A DNA stretch of 64,000 nt from Actinoplanes sp. NBRC 103695 (GTDB taxonomy: Bacteria > Actinomycetota > Actinomycetes > Mycobacteriales > Micromonosporaceae), in the NCBI RefSeq assembly GCF_030269485.1, contig NZ_BSTL01000015.1, positions 62,001 to 126,000 on the forward strand, written 5' to 3'. The notes under the pieces are model-generated. The model saw only the letters and a program-made list of their open reading frames with translations, did not search any database and had not been told where the DNA came from. Positions within the stretch are counted from its first letter, which is position 1. Every line of letters starts with the position of its first letter. The position numbers were made by a program, and so were the translations under genes. This document shows positions 26,601 to 34,865 of this stretch, one piece after another.

Positions 26601-26970
26601 GGCCGTGCTGAAGCCGCTGTGGGAGTCGTCCTACGCCCCGATGATGCTCCGCCACCAGTGGCTCCCGGACATCGTCCGGCTGGCTCGATCGGTCGGGGCC
26701 GAGGACGTGGCCGTGATGGCCGCTGCCACCTGCGCGGACGAGGCGGCGGCCGAGACCGTGCCGGCACGGGCCTTCACCGCCGCCGCGCGGATCCGCACGC
26801 TGCGTACCGGCAACCCGGAGCACGCTCGCCAGGCGGCCGAGCACTACCGATCGGTCGGGCGCGTCCCCGAGCTGGCCGCGGCGCTGGAGGAGGCCGGCGA
26901 TCCGGCGGCCGCCGAGATCTACCGTTCTCTCGGCGCCGCGTGGGACCTGCGCCGGATGCAAGGGCGCTGA
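23674..26970 (+). CDS. AfsR/SARP-type regulator with AAA ATPase and TPR domains (copy 1)
   Basis: This 1098-residue regulator has a winged-helix OmpR/SARP DNA-binding domain (about 1-95) and a bacterial transcriptional activation domain (about 100-245). A proline-rich linker (seven consecutive Pro) is followed by an ATPase module with Walker A GEAGIGKS (308-315) and Walker B LLLIVDDMHWAD. The C-terminal half is TPR-like helices. This is the large SARP-LAL layout of activators of secondary metabolism. The ATG at 23674 follows GAGGGGGGCGG; longer readings lack homology. A close paralogue follows 86 nt downstream. N-terminal codon use is less GC-rich than in the rest of the gene. Confidence 0.92.
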   Translation: MSGELHAEVLGQLRAVVNGVEVALGPSRQRAVFAVLVSQVGRAMTRDELVDAVWGDSAPASAGGSLHTYVSGLRRVLGTAAERLSTVAGGYQLTASSVDVEKLTHCRSDAGRLLQQGDRLGAVTVLERGIALWHGEPYAGVTGPYVEQERRRLGEMRLGMLEQRARTILELGRGSEVVNELQGLVRDHPLHEALYELLMRALATSGRTAEALEVYQTARGVLVDELGVEPGGSLRKLQRELLAGESAQPPPPPPPEPEPTPRLQIMPAHVSRARSGAPFVGRRDELHLLSGLVDDLAEGRGGAVWIEGEAGIGKSELLTSAFARTTAAGCQVAWGTADELGQRVPLQVLMEALGLESTSSDSRLAAAAERVAGEGDTGLLGFIREACLRGPLLLIVDDMHWADETSLLVWGRLAGAVRRLPLLLVAAARPDARLGQLRRALITREAHVLPLTPLSTPDVETLIGGIVGGSPGEGLRSLAARAGGNPLYTREMAADLVRQRSVTVIDGVAEVDESVVDQLPASLIGAVRRTLESLSPDTQEVLRLAALLGMEFAASDLVALTGRSPVLLVRTFDEAVAAHVIVESGRLLTFRHPFLRAALHDAIPVPLRATLRRHAAEALVQAGSPINRITEQLAAEPMVVDTWVVGWLLNHLTLLIEQAPRMVADLLRQVLATDVPTRDQREALIVPATKLLFRLDEFPETEGREALSLATDPADRAEMRQLLAAMRYRRGDKYGAIALLNEALEQLDVPGIWRTRHRVLRAQFSRGDLGDLDKAERQAIETHEAAESAYEAAFALQTRWLVDSIRRDHLAALTHIDEAIETVGKEDAALLYDLTDNRVFSLQNLDRLKEASETIRSGADVARRYGLPASLQVASAVQFYWQGRWDEALAEIGEVTDTDPGITFHGTREPPAVAMLLHGVAALIAGRRGERATAKAHLDAADAQLPATSSEREACDFLLMARSLALVQDGQPEDALAVLKPLWESSYAPMMLRHQWLPDIVRLARSVGAEDVAVMAAATCADEAAAETVPARAFTAAARIRTLRTGNPEHARQAAEHYRSVGRVPELAAALEEAGDPAAAEIYRSLGAAWDLRRMQGR
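24115..24350 (+). repeat. 236-bp block identical to 27498-27733 in the tandem SARP genes
   Basis: By eye the two copies match base for base over 236 nt, including synonymous third positions, while about 110 nt immediately upstream (24004-24114 versus 27380-27497) differ widely. A second near-identical block covers the start of each gene, from GTCGAGGGGGGCGGATG through the winged-helix domain. This patchwork is the signature of gene conversion rather than uniform divergence. Confidence 0.8.
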
Positions 26971-27056
26971 CGCCGTCTCGGGAGGGAACGGCGAACAGGG
27001 CATTATTTGGGTTGGCGGGGGCCAACGGACAAGCGCGCAGACGTCGAGGGGGGCGG

Positions 27057-30000
27057 ATGAGCGGTGAATTGCACGCGGAGGTGTTAGGCCAATTACGCGC
27101 AGTTGTCGACGGCGCGGACGTGGCACTGGGGCCATCTCGCCAGCGTGCCGTCTTCGCCGTACTGGTTTCGCAGGTCGGACGGGCTATGACCCGCGACGAG
27201 CTGGTCGATGCTGTCTGGGGGGACAGCGCACCGGCCAGCGCGGGAGGCAGCCTGCATACCTACGTGTCCGGGTTGCGGCGTGTATTGGGGACGGCTGCGG
27301 AGCGTCTTTCCACGGTTGCCGGCGGTTACCGATTGACGGCGTCGTCGGTCGATGTCGAAAAATTGACACACTGCCGCGGCGAAGCGAACCGCAGGCTGCG
27401 TGACGAGGATCTGATCGGCGCGATCGCCGCGCTGGACGACGGCCTCGCCCTGTGGCGGGGCGAACCGTACGCGGGCGTTTCCGGACCGTACGCGGAGCAG
27501 GAACGGCGACGGCTCGGCGAGATGCGGCTCGGCATGCTCGAGCAGCGCGCCCGGACCATCCTCGAACTCGGCCGCGGCAGCGAGGTGGTGAACGAGCTCC
27601 AAGGCCTGGTCCGCGACCACCCGCTACACGAGGCCCTCTACGAGCTGCTCATGCGCGCACTGGCGACCTCCGGCCGCACCGCCGAAGCGCTCGAGGTCTA
27701 CCAGACCGCGCGCGGGGTCCTCGTCGACGAGCTGGGCATCGAGCCCGGCGCCTCCCTGCGCAAGCTGCAGAGGGACCTGCTGGCAGGCGAGATCGCCGAA
27801 CCGCCGCCGGTCGCGAGGGTGCGACCGGGCGCGGCGCCCGAGCCGGAGACCGTCCCGCGGCTGCACATCGTCCCGGCGCATGTGAACCGGGCCCGGTCCG
27901 GGGTGCCGTTCGTCGGCCGCCGCACCGAGCTGGACCTGCTCAGCGGCCTGGTCGACGACCTGGCCGAGGGACGCGGCGGCGCGGTCTGGATCGAGGGCGA
28001 GGCGGGGATCGGCAAGTCCGAGCTGCTCACCTCCGCGTTCGCCCGGGCCACCGCGGCCGGCTGCCAGGTGGCCTGGGGCATCGCCGACGAACTCGGGCAA
28101 CGCGTCCCGTTACAGGTACTGATGGAGGCACTCGGCCTGGAGACCACATCCAGCGACATCCGGCTGGCCGCGGCCGCCGAGCGGCTGCAGGGCGAGGGTG
28201 ACACGGGTCTGCTCGGCTTCATCCGGGAGTCCTGTCTGCGGGCGCCGCTGCTGCTGATCGTGGACGACATGCACTGGGCCGACGAGTCCAGCGTGCTGGT
28301 CTGGGGCCGGCTGGCCGGCGCGGTCCGGCGGTTGCCGCTGCTGCTGGTGGCGGCCGCCCGGCCGGACACCGGTCGGCTCGGCCAGCTCCGGCGCGCGTTG
28401 ATCACCCGTGAGGCGCACATCGTCGACCTGGCGCCGCTCAGCGCTCCGGACGTGGAGACGCTGATCGGCGGGATCGTCGGCGGCTCACCCGGCGAGGGGC
28501 TGCGCTCGCTGGCCGCACGCACCGGCGGCAACCCGCTCTACACCCGTGAGCTGGGCGCCGACCTGGTCCGGCAGCGGTCGGTCACGGTGGTCGACGGGGT
28601 CGCCGAGGTCGACGGTACGGTCGCCGAACGGATGCCGACCTCGGTGATCGGGGCCGTCCAGCGCACCCTGGAGTCGCTGTCCCCGGACACCCAGGAGGTG
28701 CTCCGGCTGGCCGCCCTGCTCGGCATGGAGTTCGCCGCGTCCGACGTGGTCGCCCTGACCGGCCGTTCGCCGGTGCTGCTGGTCCGTACGTTCGACGAGG
28801 CGGTCGCGGCGCACGTGATCGTCGAGTCCGGCCAGCTGCTGACCTTCCGGCATCCGTTCCTGCGGGCGGCGCTGCACGACGCGATCCCGGTTCCGCTGCG
28901 GGCCACGTTGCGCCGGCACGCCGCCGAGGCGCTGGCCCGGGCCGGGAGCCCGGTCCACCGGATCGCCGAACAGCTGGCCGCCGAGACCATGGTGGTCGAC
29001 ACCTGGGTGGTCGCCTGGCTCACCGGCAACCTGACCCGGCTGATCAAGCGGGCCCCGCGGGTGGCCGGCGACCTGCTGCGCCAGGTGCTGGCCACCGACG
29101 TGCCGACCCGCGAGCAGCGGGCGACGCTGCTGGTGGCGACCACCAGGCTGCTGTTCCGGCTGGACGAGTTCCCGGAGGCGGAGGCGCGCGAGGCGCTGGG
29201 TCTGGCCACCGACGTGGCCGGGCAGGCCGACATGCGTCAGCTGCTGGCCACCATGCGGTACCGGCGGGGTGACGAGCACGGCGCGATCATGCTGCTGAAC
29301 GAGGCGCTGGACCAGCCGGACGTGCCGGAACTCTGGCGTACCCGGCATCGCATCCTGCGAGCGCAGTTCAGCCGGGGCAGCCTGGACGACCTGGACAAGG
29401 CCGAGCACCGCGCGGTGGAGATGCACGAGCTGGCCGACTCGGCGTACGAGGCGGCCTTCGCCCTGCAGACCCGCTGGCTGATCGACTCGATCCGCCGCGA
29501 CCACCTCTCCGCCCTGACCCACATCGACCAGGCCATCGAGACGGTCGGCGACGAGGATGCGGCGCTGCTCTACGACCTGATGGACAACCGGGTCTTCTCG
29601 CTGCAGAACCTGGACCGCCTGGACGAGGCGGGCGAGACGATCCGCTCCGGCGCCGACGTGGCGAGGCGGTACGGCCTGCCGGCCAGCCTCCAGGTCGCGT
29701 CCGCGGTGCAGTTCTACTGGCAGGGCCGCTGGGACGAGGCGCTGACCGAGATCAGCGAGGTCACCGACACGGATCCGGGTATAACGTTTCACGGCACCCG
29801 GGAGCCGCCCGCCGTCGCCATGCTGCTGCACGGCGTGGCCGCGCTCATCGCGGGCCGGCGCGGCGACCTGCCCACCGCCAAGGCACATCTGGACGCGGCC
29901 GAGGCGCAGCTGCCGACCACCATCGCCGAGCGGGAGGCGTGCGACTTCCTGCTGATGGCCCGGTCGCTGACGCTGGTGCAGGAGGGCCGGTCGGAGGATG

Positions 30001-30371
30001 CGCTGGCCGTCCTCGCGCCGCTGTGGGAACCGGCGTACGCCCCGCTCATGCTGCGTCACCAGTGGCTGCCGGACATCGTCCGGCTGGCCCGCTCGGTGGG
30101 CAACGACGAGGTGGCCGCGATCGCGACGTCGACCTGCGCGGACGAGGCGGCGGCCGAGACCGTGCCGGCCCGCGCGTTCGCGGCGGCGGCACGGATCCGC
30201 ACCCTGCGTACCGGCAACCCGGAACATGCCCGGCAGGCCGCCGAGCACTACCGGATGGTCGGCCGGATTCCGGAGCTGGGTGCGGCGCTGGAGGAGGCCG
30301 GCGACCCGGCGGCCGCCGACATCTACCGCGCTCTGGGCGCCGCCTGGGACCTGAGGCGCGTACTGAATTGA
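27057..30371 (+). CDS. AfsR/SARP-type regulator with AAA ATPase and TPR domains (copy 2)
   Basis: This 1104-residue tandem paralogue of the preceding gene has the same winged helix, BTAD, ATPase (GEAGIGKSE; LLLIVDDMHWAD) and TPR halves. The linker is longer, without the proline run. The start repeats the leader CGTCGAGGGGGGCGG of copy 1. The stop lies inside a hairpin shared with the convergent anti-sigma gene. The winged helices are nearly identical, so both proteins should recognise the same DNA repeats. The divergent middle of the BTAD (about 107-150) and the C-terminus may separate their signals. Confidence 0.92.
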   Translation: MSGELHAEVLGQLRAVVDGADVALGPSRQRAVFAVLVSQVGRAMTRDELVDAVWGDSAPASAGGSLHTYVSGLRRVLGTAAERLSTVAGGYRLTASSVDVEKLTHCRGEANRRLRDEDLIGAIAALDDGLALWRGEPYAGVSGPYAEQERRRLGEMRLGMLEQRARTILELGRGSEVVNELQGLVRDHPLHEALYELLMRALATSGRTAEALEVYQTARGVLVDELGIEPGASLRKLQRDLLAGEIAEPPPVARVRPGAAPEPETVPRLHIVPAHVNRARSGVPFVGRRTELDLLSGLVDDLAEGRGGAVWIEGEAGIGKSELLTSAFARATAAGCQVAWGIADELGQRVPLQVLMEALGLETTSSDIRLAAAAERLQGEGDTGLLGFIRESCLRAPLLLIVDDMHWADESSVLVWGRLAGAVRRLPLLLVAAARPDTGRLGQLRRALITREAHIVDLAPLSAPDVETLIGGIVGGSPGEGLRSLAARTGGNPLYTRELGADLVRQRSVTVVDGVAEVDGTVAERMPTSVIGAVQRTLESLSPDTQEVLRLAALLGMEFAASDVVALTGRSPVLLVRTFDEAVAAHVIVESGQLLTFRHPFLRAALHDAIPVPLRATLRRHAAEALARAGSPVHRIAEQLAAETMVVDTWVVAWLTGNLTRLIKRAPRVAGDLLRQVLATDVPTREQRATLLVATTRLLFRLDEFPEAEAREALGLATDVAGQADMRQLLATMRYRRGDEHGAIMLLNEALDQPDVPELWRTRHRILRAQFSRGSLDDLDKAEHRAVEMHELADSAYEAAFALQTRWLIDSIRRDHLSALTHIDQAIETVGDEDAALLYDLMDNRVFSLQNLDRLDEAGETIRSGADVARRYGLPASLQVASAVQFYWQGRWDEALTEISEVTDTDPGITFHGTREPPAVAMLLHGVAALIAGRRGDLPTAKAHLDAAEAQLPTTIAEREACDFLLMARSLTLVQEGRSEDALAVLAPLWEPAYAPLMLRHQWLPDIVRLARSVGNDEVAAIATSTCADEAAAETVPARAFAAAARIRTLRTGNPEHARQAAEHYRMVGRIPELGAALEEAGDPAAADIYRALGAAWDLRRVLN

Positions 30372-30384
30372 GGAAGGCTCAATT
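30366..30384. terminator. Compact bidirectional hairpin spanning two stop codons
   Basis: AATTGAG-GAAGG-CTCAATT is a perfect 7-bp stem. The stop of the second SARP gene and the stop of the convergent anti-sigma gene both fall within it, so each gene ends Leu-Asn-stop. Confidence 0.55.
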
Positions 30385-31098
30385 GAGGTAAGCGGTGCCC
30401 AGCACGTGTCCTTGACGGTCGGCGATCGCCACCGAGCTGACGTTGGGCAGCTGGATCGAGCTGGCACCGATCACTTTGGCGTTGCCGGAGGGGGTCGGTC
30501 CCCAGACGGCGGCCTGCTCGATCTGCCCACCGTAGTTGTGCACCTGGCAGACGAACGGGCCGTCGCCCTCCAGCCGGGACACGTCCAGAGACACCGAGAC
30601 GCCCCAGGTCTTCGGGGTGAGCACCGCCTGGCCGGAGAGCCCGCTGCCGGCCGCCGACTCGAACCGGGCGGTGACCAGCTCGGGGCTGGGCAGCACCTGG
30701 GGCTGCCGCTGGCCGCGGTCGGCCGTGATGACGCCGAAGCCGATCGCCACCGCGACCAGCACCACGGCCGCGGCGGCCAGCCAGCGGACCCGGGCGAGGC
30801 GCTGGGTGCGGGACTTCTCCGCGCGCATCCTGCGGAGCAGGCCCTCGATGCGTTCCGGGCTGGGCCGGGTGCCGATGGCCAGCGCCGGCCCGGCCGCGGA
30901 CGGCCCGCCGTTCGCCCGCACCGTCTCGGGCAGCCGCTGCAGCAGCTCCGGGACGGGCGCCAGGATGTCCAGCTCGCCGCGGCAGTCGTCGCAGTCCCGC
31001 AGGTGCGCGTCCAGCCGGTCGGTGTCCGCCTCGTCCAGGCCGCCGAGCAGGTAACCGCCGAGGAGGCGCCGCAGCTCGTCGTGTTCGCTGTTGCTCAT
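30379..31098 (-). CDS. Zinc-finger anti-sigma factor, membrane-anchored
   Basis: This 239-residue protein has an N-terminal anti-sigma domain of ZAS type: HLRDCDDC with an upstream ligand gives the HxxxCxxC zinc motif near residues 30-37. One transmembrane helix (WLAAAAVVLVAVAIGFGVI, about 105-123) is followed by an extracytoplasmic RskA-like domain. It should bind and silence the sigma factor encoded just upstream and release it when the outer domain is cleaved. The start overlaps the sigma stop (ATGA), the classic coupled arrangement. The inducing signal is unknown. Confidence 0.9.
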   Translation of the reverse strand: MSNSEHDELRRLLGGYLLGGLDEADTDRLDAHLRDCDDCRGELDILAPVPELLQRLPETVRANGGPSAAGPALAIGTRPSPERIEGLLRRMRAEKSRTQRLARVRWLAAAAVVLVAVAIGFGVITADRGQRQPQVLPSPELVTARFESAAGSGLSGQAVLTPKTWGVSVSLDVSRLEGDGPFVCQVHNYGGQIEQAAVWGPTPSGNAKVIGASSIQLPNVSSVAIADRQGHVLGTAYLN

Positions 31099-31616
31099 CG
31101 CAGCACCCCCATCTCCTCGAAAGCGGTTCGCAGAGCTCGGACGGCGTAGTAGGCCCGGGACTTGATCGTCCCCTCCGGGACGGCGAGCTTGCGGGCGGCG
31201 TCCGCCACGCTCTTCCCCTCGTAGTACATCGCCCGGACCACGGCCTGATGCTCCTCGGAGAGCCGCTCCAGCGCCTCGGCGACCAGCCAGCCCTCGACCA
31301 GCTGGTCGACGTTGTCGGCGGCGGGCACCGCGTTGACCGCGGCGTCGTCGGCCACCAGGTGCGGCCGCCGCTGCTCGGCCCGCCAGGCGTTGGTGACCAC
31401 GTTACGGGCGATGGTCAGCAGGTACGACCTGGTCCGCCCCATGTCGGTGTCCAGGTGGTCGATGTGTTTCCAGGCGCGCAGCAGGGTCTCCTGCACCAGG
31501 TCCTCAGCCTTGTGCCGGTCCCGCACATAGCGCGAGATGAAACTGAGAAGCACCGCGTAGTGCTCCGTGTAGAGCGCGGTCATCAGCTCCTCGTCGGGAC
31601 TCACCCGTCTCTTCAT
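31095..31616 (-). CDS. ECF-family RNA polymerase sigma factor
   Basis: This protein is about 173 residues long. Region 2 has AEDLVQETLLRAWKHIDHLD and TRSYLLTIARNVVTNAWR; region 4 has LSEEHQAVVRAMYYEGKSVADAARKLAVPEGTIKSRAYYAVRALR. It is closest in style to SigK/SigL-type ECF factors. The ATG at 31616 is preferred to a GTG at 31667, because the latter overlaps what looks like the gene's own promoter. It is co-translated with its anti-sigma gene. It probably autoregulates and drives a small envelope regulon. Confidence 0.9.
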   Translation of the reverse strand: MKRRVSPDEELMTALYTEHYAVLLSFISRYVRDRHKAEDLVQETLLRAWKHIDHLDTDMGRTRSYLLTIARNVVTNAWRAEQRRPHLVADDAAVNAVPAADNVDQLVEGWLVAEALERLSEEHQAVVRAMYYEGKSVADAARKLAVPEGTIKSRAYYAVRALRTAFEEMGVLR

Positions 31617-31661
31617 CTCCCGCCTGGTCCCCTCCTCGCCGTTCCGCCCGGCCACCCTCTT

Positions 31662-31689
31662 GTACACCGTCAGGCTGGGAACGGTTCGA
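31662..31689 (-). promoter_or_regulatory. Candidate ECF autoregulatory promoter
   Basis: On the minus strand, CGAACCG is followed after about 15 nt by GGTGTAC. This resembles the GAACC/CGTGTx pattern of SigK/SigL-type ECF promoters, some 50 nt before the sigma ATG. The match is by eye. Confidence 0.35.
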
Positions 31690-31713
31690 CGCGGGTGGGG
31701 ACACGCACAAGGA

Positions 31714-31748
31714 GATGCCCGGTCCCCCCTCGCCGGGGACCGGGCATC
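31714..31748 (-). terminator. Strong hairpin terminator after the neprosin-like gene
   Basis: A perfect 14-bp stem (GATGCCCGGTCCCC with GGGGACCGGGCATC) and 7-nt loop lie 28 nt downstream of the stop at 31776. It insulates the sigma operon from the upstream gene. Confidence 0.8.
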
Positions 31749-31775
31749 GTCGCGGTACGAACGCTGTTCAGGGCG

Positions 31776-32978
31776 TCAGCAGGCGCCGGGGCCGCCGAAC
31801 CGGAAGCCGCGCTCGGTGACGAAGGCCGTCGAGTAAACCGCCGGCTGGGGCTTGGCCTCTTTGTCCTCCGGGTCCGGCGGGCTCTTCGACTCCTCGGTGT
31901 AGCCCAGTTTCGGGCCGTTGATCAGCGAGATGCTGTTGAAGCGCGCCGCGGAGGGGCCGTTGTCCTTGTCCTCGGGTGCGATGCCGTTGCCCATGTCGGT
32001 GCACGGCTTCTGCCACTCCGCCGAGGCGACCTCGCCGAACCACTGGACCAGGCCGGCCTTGGTGTACCTGCCGCCCCAGTTCTTGTTGTCGAAGTACCCG
32101 ATCCACACCGAGTCGTAGGCGATCCACCAGACGTCGTCGAACTGCTGGATGCCGAACTTCTTGATGACGCCGGTCGGCAACCTGCCACCGGGAACGACGT
32201 CCTTGCTGATCTGCGTCCAGCCGCAGGAGTTCCAGCACGACTCGACGTTGTCCACCCAGTGGTAGACGAACAGGTGCGGGTCGAGGTCGCCGTTGATGTT
32301 CCGGCTGACGACCCAGCCCACCTCGACCTTCTGACGTCCGTCCGCGGACTGCGCGGCGATCTCACCCAGGGTGTGGAAGTCGCCTTCCGCCAGATAGGGC
32401 TTGTTGATCGACAGGTTGGCGGAGGTGCCGTCGACCTCGGCGTACTGGTAGCCGGAGGCGTAGTGGTAGTAGACGGGCACGGCTTTCTTGGTCACCGGCT
32501 CGGCCTTCAGGCCGACGGTCGGCGGCTTGGGCGCCACCGTGGTGCGGCTGGTCCGCCGCGACTGCTTGCCCTTGGTCCAGCCCTTCGGGCCGAACTCGGG
32601 GACCGGGACGGTCGGCGAACTGGTGCTTGCCGGCGCGATGTCGGCGCCGACTGCGGCCAGAGCGGCGCTGGAAACGCCGGCCTTGCCCTTCTTCACCGGC
32701 GACGGCTTCTCCCCCCAGGGAAGCAGTTCCGGCGGTTGGGGCGCGTCGTCAGCAACGGCGGCCGGAGGCGCGACCGGCGTGGCCGCGGCGGAGACCTCGT
32801 CCGCACTGGCGCTCACGATCGAGAAGGCACCTACGGAACCGGCCACGACGGCGGCTAAACCGGCGGCCAATAAACCGCGCTGGGGAATCGACACGTGTCC
32901 GTCCTCGTTCATCGGGGGATCGGAGGCGTGGTGGCGAGGGACCTCCGGCACCGGCTCTTGAGCGGCGACGCTCACCAT
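31776..32978 (-). CDS. Secreted neprosin-domain protein (glutamic endopeptidase-like)
   Basis: The 400-residue exported protein has a long N-terminus and a hydrophobic signal segment (RGLLAAGLAAVVAGSVGAFSIVSASA). A Pro/Lys-rich linker leads to a C-terminal neprosin (DUF239, MEROPS G3-like) domain from about 170. Recognisable elements are GTSANLSINKPY, QKVEVGWVVSRNINGDLDPHLFVYHW, the paired Cys of SCWNSCGW, and VQWFGEVAS. The Glu residues of VEVGW and FGEV line up with the family's two active-site glutamates as I recall them. Neprosins are acid prolyl endopeptidases best known from pitcher plants. The ATG at 32978 has GAGGAAG upstream; 32912 is an alternative. Confidence 0.82.
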   Translation of the reverse strand: MVSVAAQEPVPEVPRHHASDPPMNEDGHVSIPQRGLLAAGLAAVVAGSVGAFSIVSASADEVSAAATPVAPPAAVADDAPQPPELLPWGEKPSPVKKGKAGVSSAALAAVGADIAPASTSSPTVPVPEFGPKGWTKGKQSRRTSRTTVAPKPPTVGLKAEPVTKKAVPVYYHYASGYQYAEVDGTSANLSINKPYLAEGDFHTLGEIAAQSADGRQKVEVGWVVSRNINGDLDPHLFVYHWVDNVESCWNSCGWTQISKDVVPGGRLPTGVIKKFGIQQFDDVWWIAYDSVWIGYFDNKNWGGRYTKAGLVQWFGEVASAEWQKPCTDMGNGIAPEDKDNGPSAARFNSISLINGPKLGYTEESKSPPDPEDKEAKPQPAVYSTAFVTERGFRFGGPGAC

Positions 32979-33405
32979 ATAGCTTCCTCAATTGCGCAGG
33001 CCCTGTCTGAGCTGCTTTTCCGCCTTAACGGTGGAGCCTGTGAACCGATCTGGTGATGCCACGACCACTGTGGTCGACGGAGCGTGTCGGCGTCGTCGCT
33101 GAGCGCCGACTTCAGCCTCGTTCAGAAAGAGGCAAACTGTCGAGTGACTCTTTCGGGTCCAGCGCGAGATCCACCGCCTGGCGTGCGCGTACTTTCCCTC
33201 ACCGCCGACGAGGTCGCGGTCGCGCTCTCTTTGCACGATAAGTCCGGATCTGGGCGGACATTCCACAAGGCTCGCTTATCCACATAAGCAATTAGCGATC
33301 CTTTCCGGACATGTCCATTACATCGATAGGGACCAGATCATCGGCGACAAATATGTCGTCACAACCGTCGGCAAACCGCTGGCGCCGCGGCTCCGAAGCA
33401 CCTGC
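32979..33405. other. Divergent intergenic region with palindromes
   Basis: I see no gene in these 427 nt. They contain a perfect interrupted palindrome (CGACCAC-T-GTGGTCG, 33062-33076) and a hairpin (GCTTAT-CCAC-ATAAGC, 33274-33289). They presumably hold the divergent promoters of the neprosin and kinase genes. Confidence 0.5.
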
Positions 33406-34833
33406 GTGGACGACCTCGTCAACGGCCGGTACCGCCTGCGCGACCTGATCGGCGCGGGCGGGATGGGCCGCGTCTTCCTGGCCACCGACGAGCTGCTGGA
33501 CCGGCCGGTCGCGATCAAGGAGATCGGGTTCTTCTCGGCCGCCGTCATGCGCGAGGCCCGGGCGGCCGCGCGTCTCGACCATCCCGGCGTGGTCCGCGTC
33601 TACGACGTCATCCGGGAAGCGGACCGTTGCTGGATCGTCATGGAGTACGTGCCCTCCCGCTCCCTCCACCAGGCCGCGCCGGTCACCCATCGTGAGGCGG
33701 CGCGGATCGGCCTCGGCGTCCTGCGGGCACTCCGGGCCGCGCACGCTGCCGGCGTCCTGCACGGCGACGTCAAGCCGCACAACGTGCTGCTCGCCGACAA
33801 CGGCCGGGTGATGCTCACGGACTTCGGACTGGCCACGGTGGACAGTTCCGGACCGGACCCGGCGGTCGGGTCGCCGCAGTACCTCGCCCCCGAACGGATC
33901 CGGGGCGAGACGCCCGGACCGGCCACCGATCTGTGGTCGCTGGGCGTGACCCTGCACGCGGCGGTGGAGGGCGGCTCGCCGTTCGCCCGGGAGACCGCGC
34001 TCGGTTCGATGCACGCCGTGCTCACCGGCCCGCCGGACGCGCCGTCCCGGCCCGGGCCGCTCACCCCGGTCATCGCGAGGCTGCTGGCGGCGGACCCGGC
34101 GGACCGCCTGACCGCGGCCGAGGCGGAGCCGTTGCTGCACCGGGTCGCCGAGCGCACGATGGGCGTCTTCCCGGTGCCCCCGGCGGCGCGGCGGCGACTG
34201 GCCCGCAGCACCCGGATCAGCGTGGCGGTGGCCGCGGTCCTGCTGGCCGGAACCGCCGGGACGGCCCTCGCCCGGGACGCGGTGGTCTCCGAGCCGCCGC
34301 CGGCCGCGGTGAGTCCGGCCGACATCTGCGACGACCGGGCCGTGGCCGGCTCCTACCTCGATCCGGCGGCCCCTCGCGGGCAGACGCCACCCGGCTGGGT
34401 CTGGCACGAGGATCCCCTCGGCTTCGGCCTGGCGCTGCCGCCCGGCTGGACCGTCGCGTCCGACGGCTCGGAGGTCTGCTTCCGCGATCCGGGGAGCGTG
34501 CGCTCGTTACGCGTACGCCGGGCCGGCGCGACGCCGGCCGATCCGGTCACGACGTGGCGGCAGGCGGAGAGTTCCGCGCTGGCCGGCGCGGAGCTGCCCG
34601 GCTACCGCGCCGGCGGGATCCGCGCGCTGGACCTGAAGGCCGGCGGGGCGGACTGGCGGTACAGCTGGCAGCCGCCGTCCGGGCCGCGGCTGGAGGAACG
34701 CCGGATCCTGCTCGACCTGGGCGGCGGGCGGTCGTACGCGTTGCGCTGGACCGCCGCCGACGGTGACGGGACGATTCCCGACCTGATCGTGGCCCGCTTC
34801 ACTCCGTCTCTCACATCGTGGTACCGGGATTGA
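33406..34833 (+). CDS. Ser/Thr protein kinase with one transmembrane helix and an extracellular domain
   Basis: This 475-residue PknB-type kinase has a glycine loop IGAGGMGRVF, Lys in VAIKEIG, catalytic loop HGDVKPHN, DFG, and SPQYLAPERI. The HRD arginine is replaced by Gly (HGD), so it is a non-RD kinase. After the kinase domain (about 1-265) a transmembrane helix (ISVAVAAVLLAGTAGTALA) precedes a roughly 180-residue outer domain of unknown type. It should phosphorylate cytoplasmic targets in response to an extracellular cue. GTG start; the Shine-Dalgarno is weak and the frame is open further upstream without a better start. No phosphatase gene is adjacent. Confidence 0.92.
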   Translation: MDDLVNGRYRLRDLIGAGGMGRVFLATDELLDRPVAIKEIGFFSAAVMREARAAARLDHPGVVRVYDVIREADRCWIVMEYVPSRSLHQAAPVTHREAARIGLGVLRALRAAHAAGVLHGDVKPHNVLLADNGRVMLTDFGLATVDSSGPDPAVGSPQYLAPERIRGETPGPATDLWSLGVTLHAAVEGGSPFARETALGSMHAVLTGPPDAPSRPGPLTPVIARLLAADPADRLTAAEAEPLLHRVAERTMGVFPVPPAARRRLARSTRISVAVAAVLLAGTAGTALARDAVVSEPPPAAVSPADICDDRAVAGSYLDPAAPRGQTPPGWVWHEDPLGFGLALPPGWTVASDGSEVCFRDPGSVRSLRVRRAGATPADPVTTWRQAESSALAGAELPGYRAGGIRALDLKAGGADWRYSWQPPSGPRLEERRILLDLGGGRSYALRWTAADGDGTIPDLIVARFTPSLTSWYRD

Positions 34834-34865
34834 CCAAGGTTCTTGGCGGCGACGACCATGAACGC

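Noticed and set aside
33053..33287. Short frames in the neprosin/kinase intergenic region
   Set aside because: No Shine-Dalgarno, no homology, and skewed composition; treated as regulatory DNA.
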